A stretch of 64,000 nt of DNA from NCBI GenBank assembly GCA_035566015.1, contig DATMRS010000022.1, positions 248,001-312,000 of the forward strand. Direction: 5' to 3'. The position numbers and the translations under genes are program-made. Source of the stretch: DATMRS01 sp035566015 (GTDB lineage: Bacteria > Pseudomonadota > Alphaproteobacteria > Sphingomonadales > Sphingomonadaceae). Positions 35,859 to 44,590 of the stretch are shown piece after piece. The notes under the pieces are model-generated. The model was not told the origin of the DNA, made no database searches, and worked only from the letters and a program-made list of their open reading frames with translations. Numbering within the stretch: the stretch's first letter is position 1; every line of letters starts with the position of its first letter.

Positions 35859-38756
35859 TCAGCCTGCCTTTGCTTCGTGTCCCAGTGCCTCGGCGACGAG
35901 CGCCGCCTGCTGTGCGGTATGCTTGCGCGCGAGCCCTGTCGCCGTCGCCGCCGAAGCCGCCCGTCCCGCATATAGGGGCCGCTGCGGCGAAACGCCCGCC
36001 TCGGCAAGGCATTCCTCGATCAGCGGGGCGACGAAGAACCAGGCGCCGTTATTCTTCGGCTCCTCCTGCGCCCAGACGACCGTCTCAAGATTGGTCATCC
36101 GCTTGATCCGCTTCACCAGCGCTTCGGCGGGGAAGGGATAGATCTGCTCGATCCGCACAATCGTGGTGTTCTTGTCGCCTGCCTGATCGCGCGCCTCGGC
36201 GAGATCGTAGAAGACCTTGCCCGAGCAGAGCACCAGCCGCTTCACATCCTTGTCCGCCGGGGCGTTCGGATCGGAAAGGATGCGCATGAAATGGCTGTCG
36301 CCGGTGAACTCGTCGATCGTCGACACCGCCGCCTTGTGCCGCAGCAGCGATTTGGGCGTCATGATGACGAGTGGTTTCCTGAACTTGCGCAGCATCTGCC
36401 GGCGCAGCACGTGGAAGTAATTGGCGGGCGTGGTGATGTTGCACACCTGCATATTGTCTTCCGCGCAGAGCTGGAGGTAGCGCTCCAGCCGTGCCGAGCT
36501 GTGTTCGGGCCCCTGGCCTTCATAGCCATGGGGCAGCAGCAGAACGAGGCCGTTGACGCGCAGCCATTTCGCCTCGCCCGCAGCGATGAACTGGTCGATC
36601 ATCACCTGCGCGCCGTTGGCGAAGTCGCCGAACTGCGCCTCCCAAAGGACGAGCGTGTTGGGCGCCGCCGAAGCATAGCCATATTCGAAGCCGAGCACGC
36701 CGAATTCGGACAGTGGGCTGTCGAGCACCTGAAAGCGCCGGTCCAGCGTTGAAAGCGGGATATATTTGTGCCCGTCCTTCTGGTCGATCCAGGCCGCATG
36801 GCGCTGGCTGAATGTGCCGCGCCCCGAATCCTGGCCTGACAGGCGAACGGGATAGCCCTCCTGCAACAGTGATCCGAACGCCATCGCCTCGGCGGTCGCC
36901 CAGTCGAAGCCTTCGCCCGTCTCGAACATCTGCTTCTTGGCGGCAAGGATACGGCCGAGCGTCTTGTGGAGGTTGAAGCCCTCCGGCGGCGTGGTAAGGA
37001 CCTCCGCCAGTTGGTCGATCTGGTGCTGCTGAATGCCCGAGGCGGCGGCGCGCCGCTCGGTGATCGGCTCGCGCGGGGCGGCAAAGCCCGACCATTCGCC
37101 CTCGAACCAGTCCGCCTTGTTGACGCGGAAGCCGCGCGCCGCGTCGAACTCCTCCTCAAGCATGGCGACGAAGCTCGTCTCCGTCTCCTCGATCGTCGGC
37201 TGATCGACGATACCTTCCTCGATCAGCCGCTTGCCATAAAGCTCGGAAACGTGCGGATGCTTGCGAATCGCGTCATACATCAGCGGCTGGGTGAAGGCGG
37301 GTTCGTCGCCCTCATTGTGACCGAAGCGGCGATAGCACCACATGTCGATCACCACGTCGCGCTTGAAGGCGGCGCGGAACTCGGTCGCCACCTTGCAGGC
37401 GAAGGTGACGGCCTCGGGATCATCGCCGTTGACGTGGAGGATGGGCGCCTGGACCATCTTCGCGATGTCGGACGGGTAGGGCGACGAGCGCGCATATTGC
37501 GGCGAGGTGGTGAAGCCCACCTGATTGTTGATGACAAAATGCACGCAACCGCCGGTATTATAGCCAGCAAGGCCCGAAAAACCGAAGCATTCCATGACGA
37601 TACCCTGGCCCGCAAAGGCCGCGTCGCCATGGATGAGCACCGGCATCACGCGTTCGCGCGCCAGATCGTCGAGTTTGGTCTGCTTCGCGCGCGCCTTCCC
37701 GAGGACGACGGGGTCCGCCGCCTCCAGATGGCTCGGGTTCGCCGCGAGGCTCAGGTGGACGACATTGCCGCCGAAATCGCGATCGGTAGAGGTGCCGAGA
37801 TGATATTTGACGTCGCCCGATCCGCCGACATCCTCGGGATTCGAGGAGCCGCCGGCAAATTCGGAGAAGATCGCGCGATAGGGCTTCGCCATCACATTGG
37901 CGAGGACGTTGAGCCGGCCGCGATGCGCCATGCCGATCACGATTTCCGTGACGCCGCTCTGCCCGCCATATTTGATGACATTTTCGAGCGCGGGGATCAT
38001 CGCCTCGCCGCCGTCGAGCCCGAACCGCTTCGTGCCGACATATTTGCGGCCGAGGAATTTCTCCCACTGCTCGGCCTGGATCACCTTGGTCAGGATCGCG
38101 CGCTTGCCTTCGACGGTGAACTCGATCGAATTGTCGCGGCCCTCGATCCGTTCCTGAAGGAAACGCCGTTCCTCCACGTCGCCGATATGCATATATTCGA
38201 GCGCGAAATGGCCGCAATAATTGGCCCGCAGGATATCGACGATTTCGCGGATCGAAGCCTGTTCGAGGCCCAACACGCCGCCGAGAAAGATCGGGCGATC
38301 GAGATCGGTGCCGAAGAAGCCGTAATATTCGGGCGTAAGATCGGCCGGCAACTCATTGGTGGTGAGGCCGAGCGGATCGAGATTGGCGGCGAGGTGGCCG
38401 CGCACGCGATAGGTGCGGATCAGCATCATCGCGCGGATCGAATCGCTCGCCGCGGCGACGATCTCGTCCTTGGAAGGTGCGGCGGAGGCCGGCTTCGCCG
38501 CCGCAGCGCGCGCGGCGGGTTTCGCCGCCTCCATCTGGGTCGGGTCCATCGCCGCCGCCAGCGCGTCGGTATCGCTCGGCGGCCAGTTGGAGCGGGCCCA
38601 ACTCGGCCCGCTCACCGCTGTCTCGACGCCATCGAAATATCCTTGCCAGCCCGGATCGACCGACGTGGGGTCGCTCCGATACCGACGGTACAGCGCCTCG
38701 ACGAAGGAAGGACTCACGCCTTCCAACCCTTCGAAGTCCATGCCTTCGACACCCAT
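35859..38756 (-). CDS. sucA: 2-oxoglutarate dehydrogenase E1
   Basis: 965 residues, thiamine-diphosphate-dependent decarboxylase of the 2-oxoglutarate complex. Visible are the N-terminal SPSFVEALYRRYRSDPTSVDPGWQGYFDG, the ThDP region IVIGMAHRGRLNVLANVMAKPYRAIF, GDAAFAGQGIVMECFGFSGL, and RRFGHNEGDEPAFTQPLMY. The C-terminal half carries HGYEGQGPEHSSARLERYLQ. It starts 67 bases after sucD. Confidence 0.98.
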   Translation of the reverse strand: MGVEGMDFEGLEGVSPSFVEALYRRYRSDPTSVDPGWQGYFDGVETAVSGPSWARSNWPPSDTDALAAAMDPTQMEAAKPAARAAAAKPASAAPSKDEIVAAASDSIRAMMLIRTYRVRGHLAANLDPLGLTTNELPADLTPEYYGFFGTDLDRPIFLGGVLGLEQASIREIVDILRANYCGHFALEYMHIGDVEERRFLQERIEGRDNSIEFTVEGKRAILTKVIQAEQWEKFLGRKYVGTKRFGLDGGEAMIPALENVIKYGGQSGVTEIVIGMAHRGRLNVLANVMAKPYRAIFSEFAGGSSNPEDVGGSGDVKYHLGTSTDRDFGGNVVHLSLAANPSHLEAADPVVLGKARAKQTKLDDLARERVMPVLIHGDAAFAGQGIVMECFGFSGLAGYNTGGCVHFVINNQVGFTTSPQYARSSPYPSDIAKMVQAPILHVNGDDPEAVTFACKVATEFRAAFKRDVVIDMWCYRRFGHNEGDEPAFTQPLMYDAIRKHPHVSELYGKRLIEEGIVDQPTIEETETSFVAMLEEEFDAARGFRVNKADWFEGEWSGFAAPREPITERRAAASGIQQHQIDQLAEVLTTPPEGFNLHKTLGRILAAKKQMFETGEGFDWATAEAMAFGSLLQEGYPVRLSGQDSGRGTFSQRHAAWIDQKDGHKYIPLSTLDRRFQVLDSPLSEFGVLGFEYGYASAAPNTLVLWEAQFGDFANGAQVMIDQFIAAGEAKWLRVNGLVLLLPHGYEGQGPEHSSARLERYLQLCAEDNMQVCNITTPANYFHVLRRQMLRKFRKPLVIMTPKSLLRHKAAVSTIDEFTGDSHFMRILSDPNAPADKDVKRLVLCSGKVFYDLAEARDQAGDKNTTIVRIEQIYPFPAEALVKRIKRMTNLETVVWAQEEPKNNGAWFFVAPLIEECLAEAGVSPQRPLYAGRAASAATATGLARKHTAQQAALVAEALGHEAKAG

Positions 38757-38823
38757 TTCGTTCGGTCCTCGCTTGCGTTGTTTGCACTACTGTGCAGCGC
38801 ACAACGTTAATCGTCGCTTTCGC

Positions 38824-39708
38824 TCAACCTTTCAACAGGGCAGCGAGCGTCGTGCCGAGTTCCGAGGGGCTTGCGGCGACCTTGATGCCTGCGGCTTCCA
38901 TCGCCGCGATCTTGTCCTCCGCGCCGCCTTGGCCGCCCGAGACGATCGCCCCGGCATGACCCATGCGGCGTCCGGGAGGTGCGGTGCGCCCGGCAATGAA
39001 GCCTACCATCGGCTTCTTGCGGCCACGCTTCGCCTCGTCCTTCAGGAACTGCGCGGCGTCTTCTTCCGCCGATCCGCCGATTTCGCCGATCATGATGATC
39101 GACTGCGTCGCCTCGTCGGCGAGATAGAGTTCGAGGATATCGATGAAGTTGGTGCCGTTCACCGGATCTCCGCCAATGCCGACGGCACTCGTCTGGCCCA
39201 GACCCACTGCCGTCGTCTGGTGCACCGCCTCATAGGTGAGCGTGCCCGAACGGCTGACGACGCCGACGGTCCCCTTCGAGAAGATCGAGCCGGGCATGAT
39301 ACCGATCTTGCATTCGTCGGGGGTCATCACGCCGGGGCAGTTCGGCCCGATCAGCCGCGACTTCGAACCCGACAGCGCGCGCTTGACGCGCACCATGTCG
39401 AGCACCGGAATGCCTTCGGTAATGCAGACGATCAGCGGCACCTCGGCATCGATCGCTTCGAGGATCGAATCGGCGGCAAAGGGCGGCGGAACATAGATCA
39501 CGCTTGCGTCCGCGCCGGTCTTCGCCACCGCCTCATGCACCGTATCGAACACCGGCAGGCCGAGATGGGTCTGCCCGCCTTTGCCCGGCGTGACGCCGCC
39601 GACCATCTTCGTGCCATAGGCGATCGCCTGTTCCGTGTGGAACGTGCCCTGGCTGCCGGTGATCCCCTGGCAGATGACCCTAGTGCTCGCATTGACCAAT
39701 ATCGACAT
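38824..39708 (-). CDS. sucD: succinyl-CoA ligase alpha subunit
   Basis: 294 residues from the ATG at 39708. CoA-binding Rossmann start (VICQGITGSQGTFHTEQAIAYG) and the phosphorylated active-site histidine in RMGHAGAIVSGGQGG are intact. It works with the beta subunit SucC to make ATP or GTP from succinyl-CoA. The sucC gene, normally directly upstream, is not in this window; a small exported protein gene occupies that place. Confidence 0.97.
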   Translation of the reverse strand: MSILVNASTRVICQGITGSQGTFHTEQAIAYGTKMVGGVTPGKGGQTHLGLPVFDTVHEAVAKTGADASVIYVPPPFAADSILEAIDAEVPLIVCITEGIPVLDMVRVKRALSGSKSRLIGPNCPGVMTPDECKIGIMPGSIFSKGTVGVVSRSGTLTYEAVHQTTAVGLGQTSAVGIGGDPVNGTNFIDILELYLADEATQSIIMIGEIGGSAEEDAAQFLKDEAKRGRKKPMVGFIAGRTAPPGRRMGHAGAIVSGGQGGAEDKIAAMEAAGIKVAASPSELGTTLAALLKG

Positions 39709-39792
39709 TCGGTGCGGACCTCTCTTCACTATCCCGGCAGGCGCCGGATTCCTTCCCCCAAGCCCGAAGCGGACCTGCTTACCGACGCGTCA

Positions 39793-40383
39793 TCACTTTG
39801 CCGCAGGCTGCTGCGCTGCCCCGGTCGCCTGTGCGACCAGCGCCGTGCCGACCAGCCCGGTACGTTGGGTAATGCCGCTCCCTTTGGGTATATAGGCGGC
39901 TTCCACCGTTATGTCGCGCGACCAGCCCGGTTGCCATGTCAGCTTGACGAGCACACCCGGCTGCGCCTGACGAAAGGTGGACGGGCGCTGCATCCAGTTT
40001 TCCAGGGCGGTTTCGGGCAATTCGGCGGACGCCGCGAAGTCGTACATGCGGCAGCCATTGCCCCATATCCGCGCATCCTCGTAGCGCGAGAGCACGAGAT
40101 AGAGGGCATGGCCGCTCACCGTCCGCCGGAAGGTAAGGCCGCTCTTGCGGCCCTCGGGCACCGCCGTCATCCCGATCTCGACCAACTTGGCGAGATGCGG
40201 CTCCGCCGATGCGGGCACTTCCTCCCAGCCGGCGTCGCGCGCCGCCTTCGCGGTCGCGGCATAATCGCTCACGCCCCGGCAGGTCTTCGCAAACAAGTCC
40301 AGCACCGCAGACACCGGATAGGGTGGCGGCGGCGCGGGCTCCGCGCTTGCGAGCAGCAGGATGGGGAGGAGCGGCACCGTCAT
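39793..40383 (-). CDS. exported protein between mdh and sucD, unknown function
   Basis: 196 residues. A short signal peptide (VPLLPILLLASAEPAPPPP) precedes a domain with DLFAKTCRGVSDYAATAKAARDAGWEE, GHALYLVLSRYEDARIWGNGCRMYDFAAS and KLTWQPGWSRDITVEAAYI. Two cysteines (TCRG, NGCRM) may form a disulfide. The ATG shares its A with the mdh TGA (TGATG), so it is coupled to mdh. I do not recognise the family. A longer frame reaching 41250 is antisense-like overlap with mdh and is ignored. Confidence 0.8.
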   Translation of the reverse strand: MTVPLLPILLLASAEPAPPPPYPVSAVLDLFAKTCRGVSDYAATAKAARDAGWEEVPASAEPHLAKLVEIGMTAVPEGRKSGLTFRRTVSGHALYLVLSRYEDARIWGNGCRMYDFAASAELPETALENWMQRPSTFRQAQPGVLVKLTWQPGWSRDITVEAAYIPKGSGITQRTGLVGTALVAQATGAAQQPAAK

Positions 40384-41345
40384 CAGCCGAGACTGCTGTC
40401 GATCCCCTTGCAGGCGACGACCAGCTCCTTCACGGCATCGACCGATTTCTGGAAATTGGCCTGTGCCGCACCTTTGAGGTCGATCTCGACGACACGCTCG
40501 ACACCGCCGGCGCCGATCACCACCGGCACGCCGACATAGAGATCGTCGACGCCATATTTGCCGGTAAGATGCGCCGCACAGGGCAACAGGCGCTTCTTGT
40601 CCTTCAGGAAGGCTTCGGCCATCTCGATCCCGCTGGTCGCGGGAGCGTAGAAGGCGGAGCCGGTCTTGAGCAGGCCGACGATCTCGCCGCCACCCGAACG
40701 GGTACGCTGAACGATCGCGTCGATACGCTCCTTCGTCGACCAGCCCATCTTGATGAGGTCGGGGATCGGAATGCCGGCGACGGTCGAATATTCGACGACG
40801 GGCACCATCGTGTCGCCATGGCCACCAAGCACGAAGGCGGTGACGTCCTGCACCGAGACGTTGAACTCCTCGGCAAGGAAATGGCGGAAGCGGGCCGAGT
40901 CGAGCACGCCCGCCATGCCGACGACCATATGGTGCGGCAGGCCCGAAAATTCGCGCAGCGCCCAGACCATCGCGTCGAGCGGATTGGTGATGCAGATCAC
41001 GAAGGCGTTGGGGCAATTGGCCTTGATGCCTTCGCCGACCGCTTTCATCACCTTGAGGTTGATGCCCAGCAGGTCGTCGCGGCTCATGCCCGGCTTGCGG
41101 GCGACGCCGGCGGTGATGATGCAGACGTCCGCGCCCTTCAGATCGGCATAATCGTTGGTGCCTTTCAGCGCGGCGTCGAAACCTTCGACGGGACCGCACT
41201 GGGCGAGGTCGAGCGCCTTGCCCTGCGGCACGCCTTCCACCACGTCGCACAGCACAATATCACCCAGCTCCTTCGCCGCTGCGAGATGGGCGAGCGTGCC
41301 GCCGATATTGCCTGCACCGATAAGCGCGATCTTCTTGCGAGCCAT
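40383..41345 (-). CDS. mdh: malate dehydrogenase (LDH-like type)
   Basis: 320 residues from the ATG at 41345 (GGAGGG 6 bases upstream). NAD-binding IALIGAGNIGGTLA, substrate arginines in GVARKPGMSRDDLL, ITNPLDAMVWA, and the active-site His in VLGGHGDTMVPV. It converts malate and oxaloacetate in the TCA cycle. First of the mdh-hyp-sucD-sucA-sucB run. Confidence 0.98.
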   Translation of the reverse strand: MARKKIALIGAGNIGGTLAHLAAAKELGDIVLCDVVEGVPQGKALDLAQCGPVEGFDAALKGTNDYADLKGADVCIITAGVARKPGMSRDDLLGINLKVMKAVGEGIKANCPNAFVICITNPLDAMVWALREFSGLPHHMVVGMAGVLDSARFRHFLAEEFNVSVQDVTAFVLGGHGDTMVPVVEYSTVAGIPIPDLIKMGWSTKERIDAIVQRTRSGGGEIVGLLKTGSAFYAPATSGIEMAEAFLKDKKRLLPCAAHLTGKYGVDDLYVGVPVVIGAGGVERVVEIDLKGAAQANFQKSVDAVKELVVACKGIDSSLG

Positions 41346-41428
41346 CAAATTCCCTCCGCAGTTGCGAACCACGCGGGGGAAGCTCGCTCAGCAGGGAGCC
41401 CCCGGCCCATGCGTGGAGCGGGGTCCGC

Positions 41429-42694
41429 TTAGTCCGATGCGGCGAGGCGTTCAACCGCTTTTGGGGCGGTTGCGTTCCGCGGGGTGATAGCTGTGTCCTT
41501 TCGGCGTCTGCTCGTAAGGGGAGCGATCGCCAGCGCGGCGAACAGCGCGACGAAGGGCATTATCGGCATGTGATAGCGATCCTGGCCGACGACGAGCAAC
41601 GCCACCGCCGCGAACAGGCCGGGCGTCACCACCAGCGGATCGAAAATCCGCAGCGGCTTTCGCCACAGGAAGAGGCCGACGCCGATCAACGACAGGAGGA
41701 AGACCGCCATCCAATAGAGGCTCGATACCAGCTTCAGGACGGGTTGCAGCGCCGGCGAAATCGAATGTTCGTTCCAAACTATGCCGATCGTCTCGCGATC
41801 GAAGCTGAGCGCGATCCGCTTTACGCAGAGCCCCAGATAATCAATCGGATGGGTACGGATGAAATCGAGCGCCTGTTCCTTGAAATAGGCGTCGCGGGCA
41901 ATCTCCGTGGGGGCGTCGATCTCGGGCAGCGGCATATAGCCGCCGTTCGACGCGGGATTGTTGCCCATCCACAGGTTGGCGCCGAAATTGGCCGATATGA
42001 GCACTGGCGCGCCGAACAGCGCTCGATTGCGCGCCGCCCAGGGCGCGAGCAGCGCCGTCGCGACCGCAACGGCAAGGACCAGATGCAGCGCCGCCCTTGC
42101 CGGTCTGCGGCAAGCGCCCTCGATCAGCGGATAGAGGATGACCAGCGGCAAGATTGTCGGCCGCATGTAAGCGGCGGCGGCGAGCAGCACGGTAGAGAGG
42201 ACGATCCGCCCCCAGCCGGGCATGCGTGTCTCCATCCGCACGAGTAGCGCGGCGATGAGCAGGAGAGTGAAGGGTAGTTCGCTGCTGAGCGTGGTCGTGA
42301 ACTGCACCCAGATCGGCCACAGCGCCGCAATCAGCCCGGCGATTGAAGCGACCCGTTCCCCGAAGCGCAATAGAGCGAGTCGGTAGATGCCGGCGACAAG
42401 AGCCGTGCCCATGACGATATTGGGCAGCGCGACCGCCCAGCCATGCGTTCCGAACAGCGCATAGAAAAAGCCGTAGAGCGCGGAGGGGCCGACCGGCCAA
42501 TAGACGGTCGGGCTGCCGTCCGGAAAGACATAGCCGTGGCCCGCAGCGATCTCGCGCGCGAAAATATCGTAGATGGACGCATCCGATATCGGCGACACCG
42601 GTACGAACAGCGCCCAGAGCAGGCGCAGGCCGACCGCGAGCAGCAGGATCGTGGCAAGACCCGGCCAGCCGTGTCGCGCGTCGTTGCTCACCAT
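41429..42694 (-). CDS. GT-C family membrane glycosyltransferase (PMT/ArnT-like)
   Basis: 421 residues with about ten membrane segments. The first periplasmic loop begins SPISDASIYDIFAREIAAGHG, with acidic residues where GT-C enzymes keep their catalytic Asp; later LWMGNNPASNGGYM and GQDRYHMPIMPF are conserved-looking loops. GT-C enzymes use polyprenyl-phosphate sugars as donors on the outer face of the membrane. It overlaps the HAD-UbiA gene by 7 bases and lies 83 bases before mdh. The acceptor is unknown. Confidence 0.82.
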   Translation of the reverse strand: MVSNDARHGWPGLATILLLAVGLRLLWALFVPVSPISDASIYDIFAREIAAGHGYVFPDGSPTVYWPVGPSALYGFFYALFGTHGWAVALPNIVMGTALVAGIYRLALLRFGERVASIAGLIAALWPIWVQFTTTLSSELPFTLLLIAALLVRMETRMPGWGRIVLSTVLLAAAAYMRPTILPLVILYPLIEGACRRPARAALHLVLAVAVATALLAPWAARNRALFGAPVLISANFGANLWMGNNPASNGGYMPLPEIDAPTEIARDAYFKEQALDFIRTHPIDYLGLCVKRIALSFDRETIGIVWNEHSISPALQPVLKLVSSLYWMAVFLLSLIGVGLFLWRKPLRIFDPLVVTPGLFAAVALLVVGQDRYHMPIMPFVALFAALAIAPLTSRRRKDTAITPRNATAPKAVERLAASD

Positions 42695-44136
42695 GGCGAC
42701 CAGCCGCTCGTCGCCAGCAGGAAGGCCGCGCCCATCAGCGCCGCGACGGCAAGGCTCTGCCAGTCACGCGCGGCGAAGATAACCGGGTCCTCGTCCACCT
42801 CGCCTCGCTGCGCCTTCGTCCAAAGCCGGGTGATCCAGTAGAGCATTAGCGGCGGCACCAGCCAGAGCCATTCGGGCGCCGGGTACATTTCGGGCACGAT
42901 CGCGGCCTGCGTGTACATAGCGAGGATGAGCACGCTCACCATGCCGCTGCTCGTGCCGAGGGCCAGCACCACCGGCAGATCGTCGGGGCGATAGCCCCGC
43001 CCAGCCAGTGGGACGGCCGAACTGACGGCGAGGCGCAACTCCGAATAGCGCTTCACCATGGCAAGGCAGAGGAAAACGAACATCGACAGCGCGAGCAGCC
43101 AGAAGGAGGGTTCGATTCCCGTCGCCGCCGATCCCGCGAGGATGCGGATCGTATAGAGGCTGGCGAGGAGCATGACGTCGACAACGACCTGCCGTTTGAG
43201 GAAAAAGGAATAGAGCGTCGTCAGCGCATAATAGAGCAGCAGCACGCCGAGGAAGCGTGTCGGCAGCAAGAAGGCGAGGCCGAGCGCGATCGCCAGCAGC
43301 AGCGGCGCCGCGACGACCCCCGCCTTCACCGGCAGCGCCCCCGACGCGAAGGGTCGGTTTCGCTTGCGCCGATGCGCGCGATCCGCGGAAAGATCGAGCA
43401 GGTCGTTCATCAGATAGACCGACGAGGCGCACAGGCTGAATGCGAGGAAGGCGATCATCGTCGCCGCGAGGAGGGCCACATCCCCGGCCTGGTGCGCCGC
43501 GACCAGCGGCACGAAGACGAGCAGGTTCTTCAGCCATTGGTGAAGGCGCAGCGCCTTGGCCCAGACGCGGACGCCGCCGCCCTTATCGTCGAGGAACGTG
43601 ATTCCGTCATGGCCGCGGACAGCGGCGCGGCGCAGTCCGCCGTGCGAGGAAATGAGAAAGCCGCGCCGGGCGCGCGCGAGGACGGGCAGGTCGGCGCGGC
43701 CGTTGCCGATATAGTCGAACCCCCGCTCGCCATAGCGCGCCACCAGCGCGTCGGCTTTGGCCGCGGCCGATAGATTGGTGCCCGTATCGCTGCTCAGCAC
43801 CGCGTCGAACAGGCCGAGATGTTCCGCGACCGCCGTCGCGATCGGCGTTGCGGCGGCGGTCGCCAATATCACCGGCCGCCCCGCCGCTCGCGCCTCTTCG
43901 ATCAGCGCGAGCACGTCGGCGCGATAGGGCAGGGCGGCGGCGTCGATCGCCACGCGCTCGGCCACCAGATGCTTGAAGCCGGCCTTGCCCCGCACCAGCC
44001 AACCGGGCAGCGCCGCGAGAGTCATGGGCGATCGTTTGGCAAGGAGCAGCAGCGCCTCATGCAGCATGTCGGTCCGCACCAACGTGCCGTCGAGATCGAC
44101 GCAGAGCGGGATCGGGGCATCGCCCGTCGCCGTCAT
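42688..44136 (-). CDS. fused HAD phosphatase - UbiA prenyltransferase (DPPR-synthase-like)
   Basis: 482 residues. Residues 1-185 are a HAD hydrolase: nucleophile Asp in CVDLDGTLVRTD, Thr/Ser motif ILATAAATP, and GNGRADLPVLARA near the end. Residues 195-480 are a UbiA-type enzyme with about eight membrane segments, the first acidic motif MNDLLDLSADRAHRRKRNRP and second region FFLKRQVVVDVMLL, close to decaprenyl-phosphate phosphoribosyltransferases. A fused enzyme could join 5-phosphoribose to polyprenyl phosphate and remove the 5-phosphate. Its neighbours are a flippase-like EamA protein (7 bases upstream) and a GT-C transferase. Biochemistry is inferred. Confidence 0.85.
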   Translation of the reverse strand: MTATGDAPIPLCVDLDGTLVRTDMLHEALLLLAKRSPMTLAALPGWLVRGKAGFKHLVAERVAIDAAALPYRADVLALIEEARAAGRPVILATAAATPIATAVAEHLGLFDAVLSSDTGTNLSAAAKADALVARYGERGFDYIGNGRADLPVLARARRGFLISSHGGLRRAAVRGHDGITFLDDKGGGVRVWAKALRLHQWLKNLLVFVPLVAAHQAGDVALLAATMIAFLAFSLCASSVYLMNDLLDLSADRAHRRKRNRPFASGALPVKAGVVAAPLLLAIALGLAFLLPTRFLGVLLLYYALTTLYSFFLKRQVVVDVMLLASLYTIRILAGSAATGIEPSFWLLALSMFVFLCLAMVKRYSELRLAVSSAVPLAGRGYRPDDLPVVLALGTSSGMVSVLILAMYTQAAIVPEMYPAPEWLWLVPPLMLYWITRLWTKAQRGEVDEDPVIFAARDWQSLAVAALMGAAFLLATSGWSPW

Positions 44137-44143
44137 GGCGCGA

Positions 44144-44521
44144 TCAGCCGCGCGCCAGGACGACCACGCCGGCCATGATGAGCAGCGTGCCGATGATCTT
44201 CGCCGCCGAAAAGCTGTCGTGGAACAGCAGGCGTCCGAGCAGCGCCGTCATCACGAAGCCGAGCGCGACGAACGGATAGGCGAAGCTTACCTCGACCTTC
44301 GAGAGGACGAGCAGCCAGACCGCCGCGCTCCCGAAATAAAGGGCCAGGCCGAGGATCACGAACGGATTGAGCGCGACATCGAACAGTGCGGCGATGCGCG
44401 AGCCTCCGCCCGTTAGCGCGCGCTGGACCGCGGGGGAGCCCATGCCGGCCTTCAGCGCGATCTGCGCGCAGGCCGAGATCGCGACGCTCAGCAGAATCAG
44501 TGGATAGACGCTCTTCGCCAT
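44144..44521 (-). CDS. EamA/SMR-type small membrane protein (ArnE/F-like)
   Basis: 125 residues with four membrane segments: ILLSVAISACAQIALKAGMG, LFDVALNPFVILGLALYFG, SFAYPFVALGFVMTALLG and IIGTLLIMAGVVVL. This length and pattern fit a half-size EamA/SMR protein such as ArnE/ArnF, subunits that flip undecaprenyl-phosphate aminoarabinose. Drug/metabolite export is the alternative. First gene of a three-gene unit with HAD-UbiA and the GT-C transferase. Confidence 0.82.
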   Translation of the reverse strand: MAKSVYPLILLSVAISACAQIALKAGMGSPAVQRALTGGGSRIAALFDVALNPFVILGLALYFGSAAVWLLVLSKVEVSFAYPFVALGFVMTALLGRLLFHDSFSAAKIIGTLLIMAGVVVLARG

Positions 44522-44590
44522 GCCGATTGTGCCCCCGCCTCCCGAGGCTCCCTCTCTATCGGCGGCAAACGGCCTGTCAAACCAAACCGC

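Noticed and set aside
39793..41250. 485-residue frame running from mdh into the exported protein
   Set aside because: Its N-terminal part overlaps mdh in another frame and is Arg-rich; only the last 196 residues, from the coupled ATG at 40383, look real. Not a fusion.
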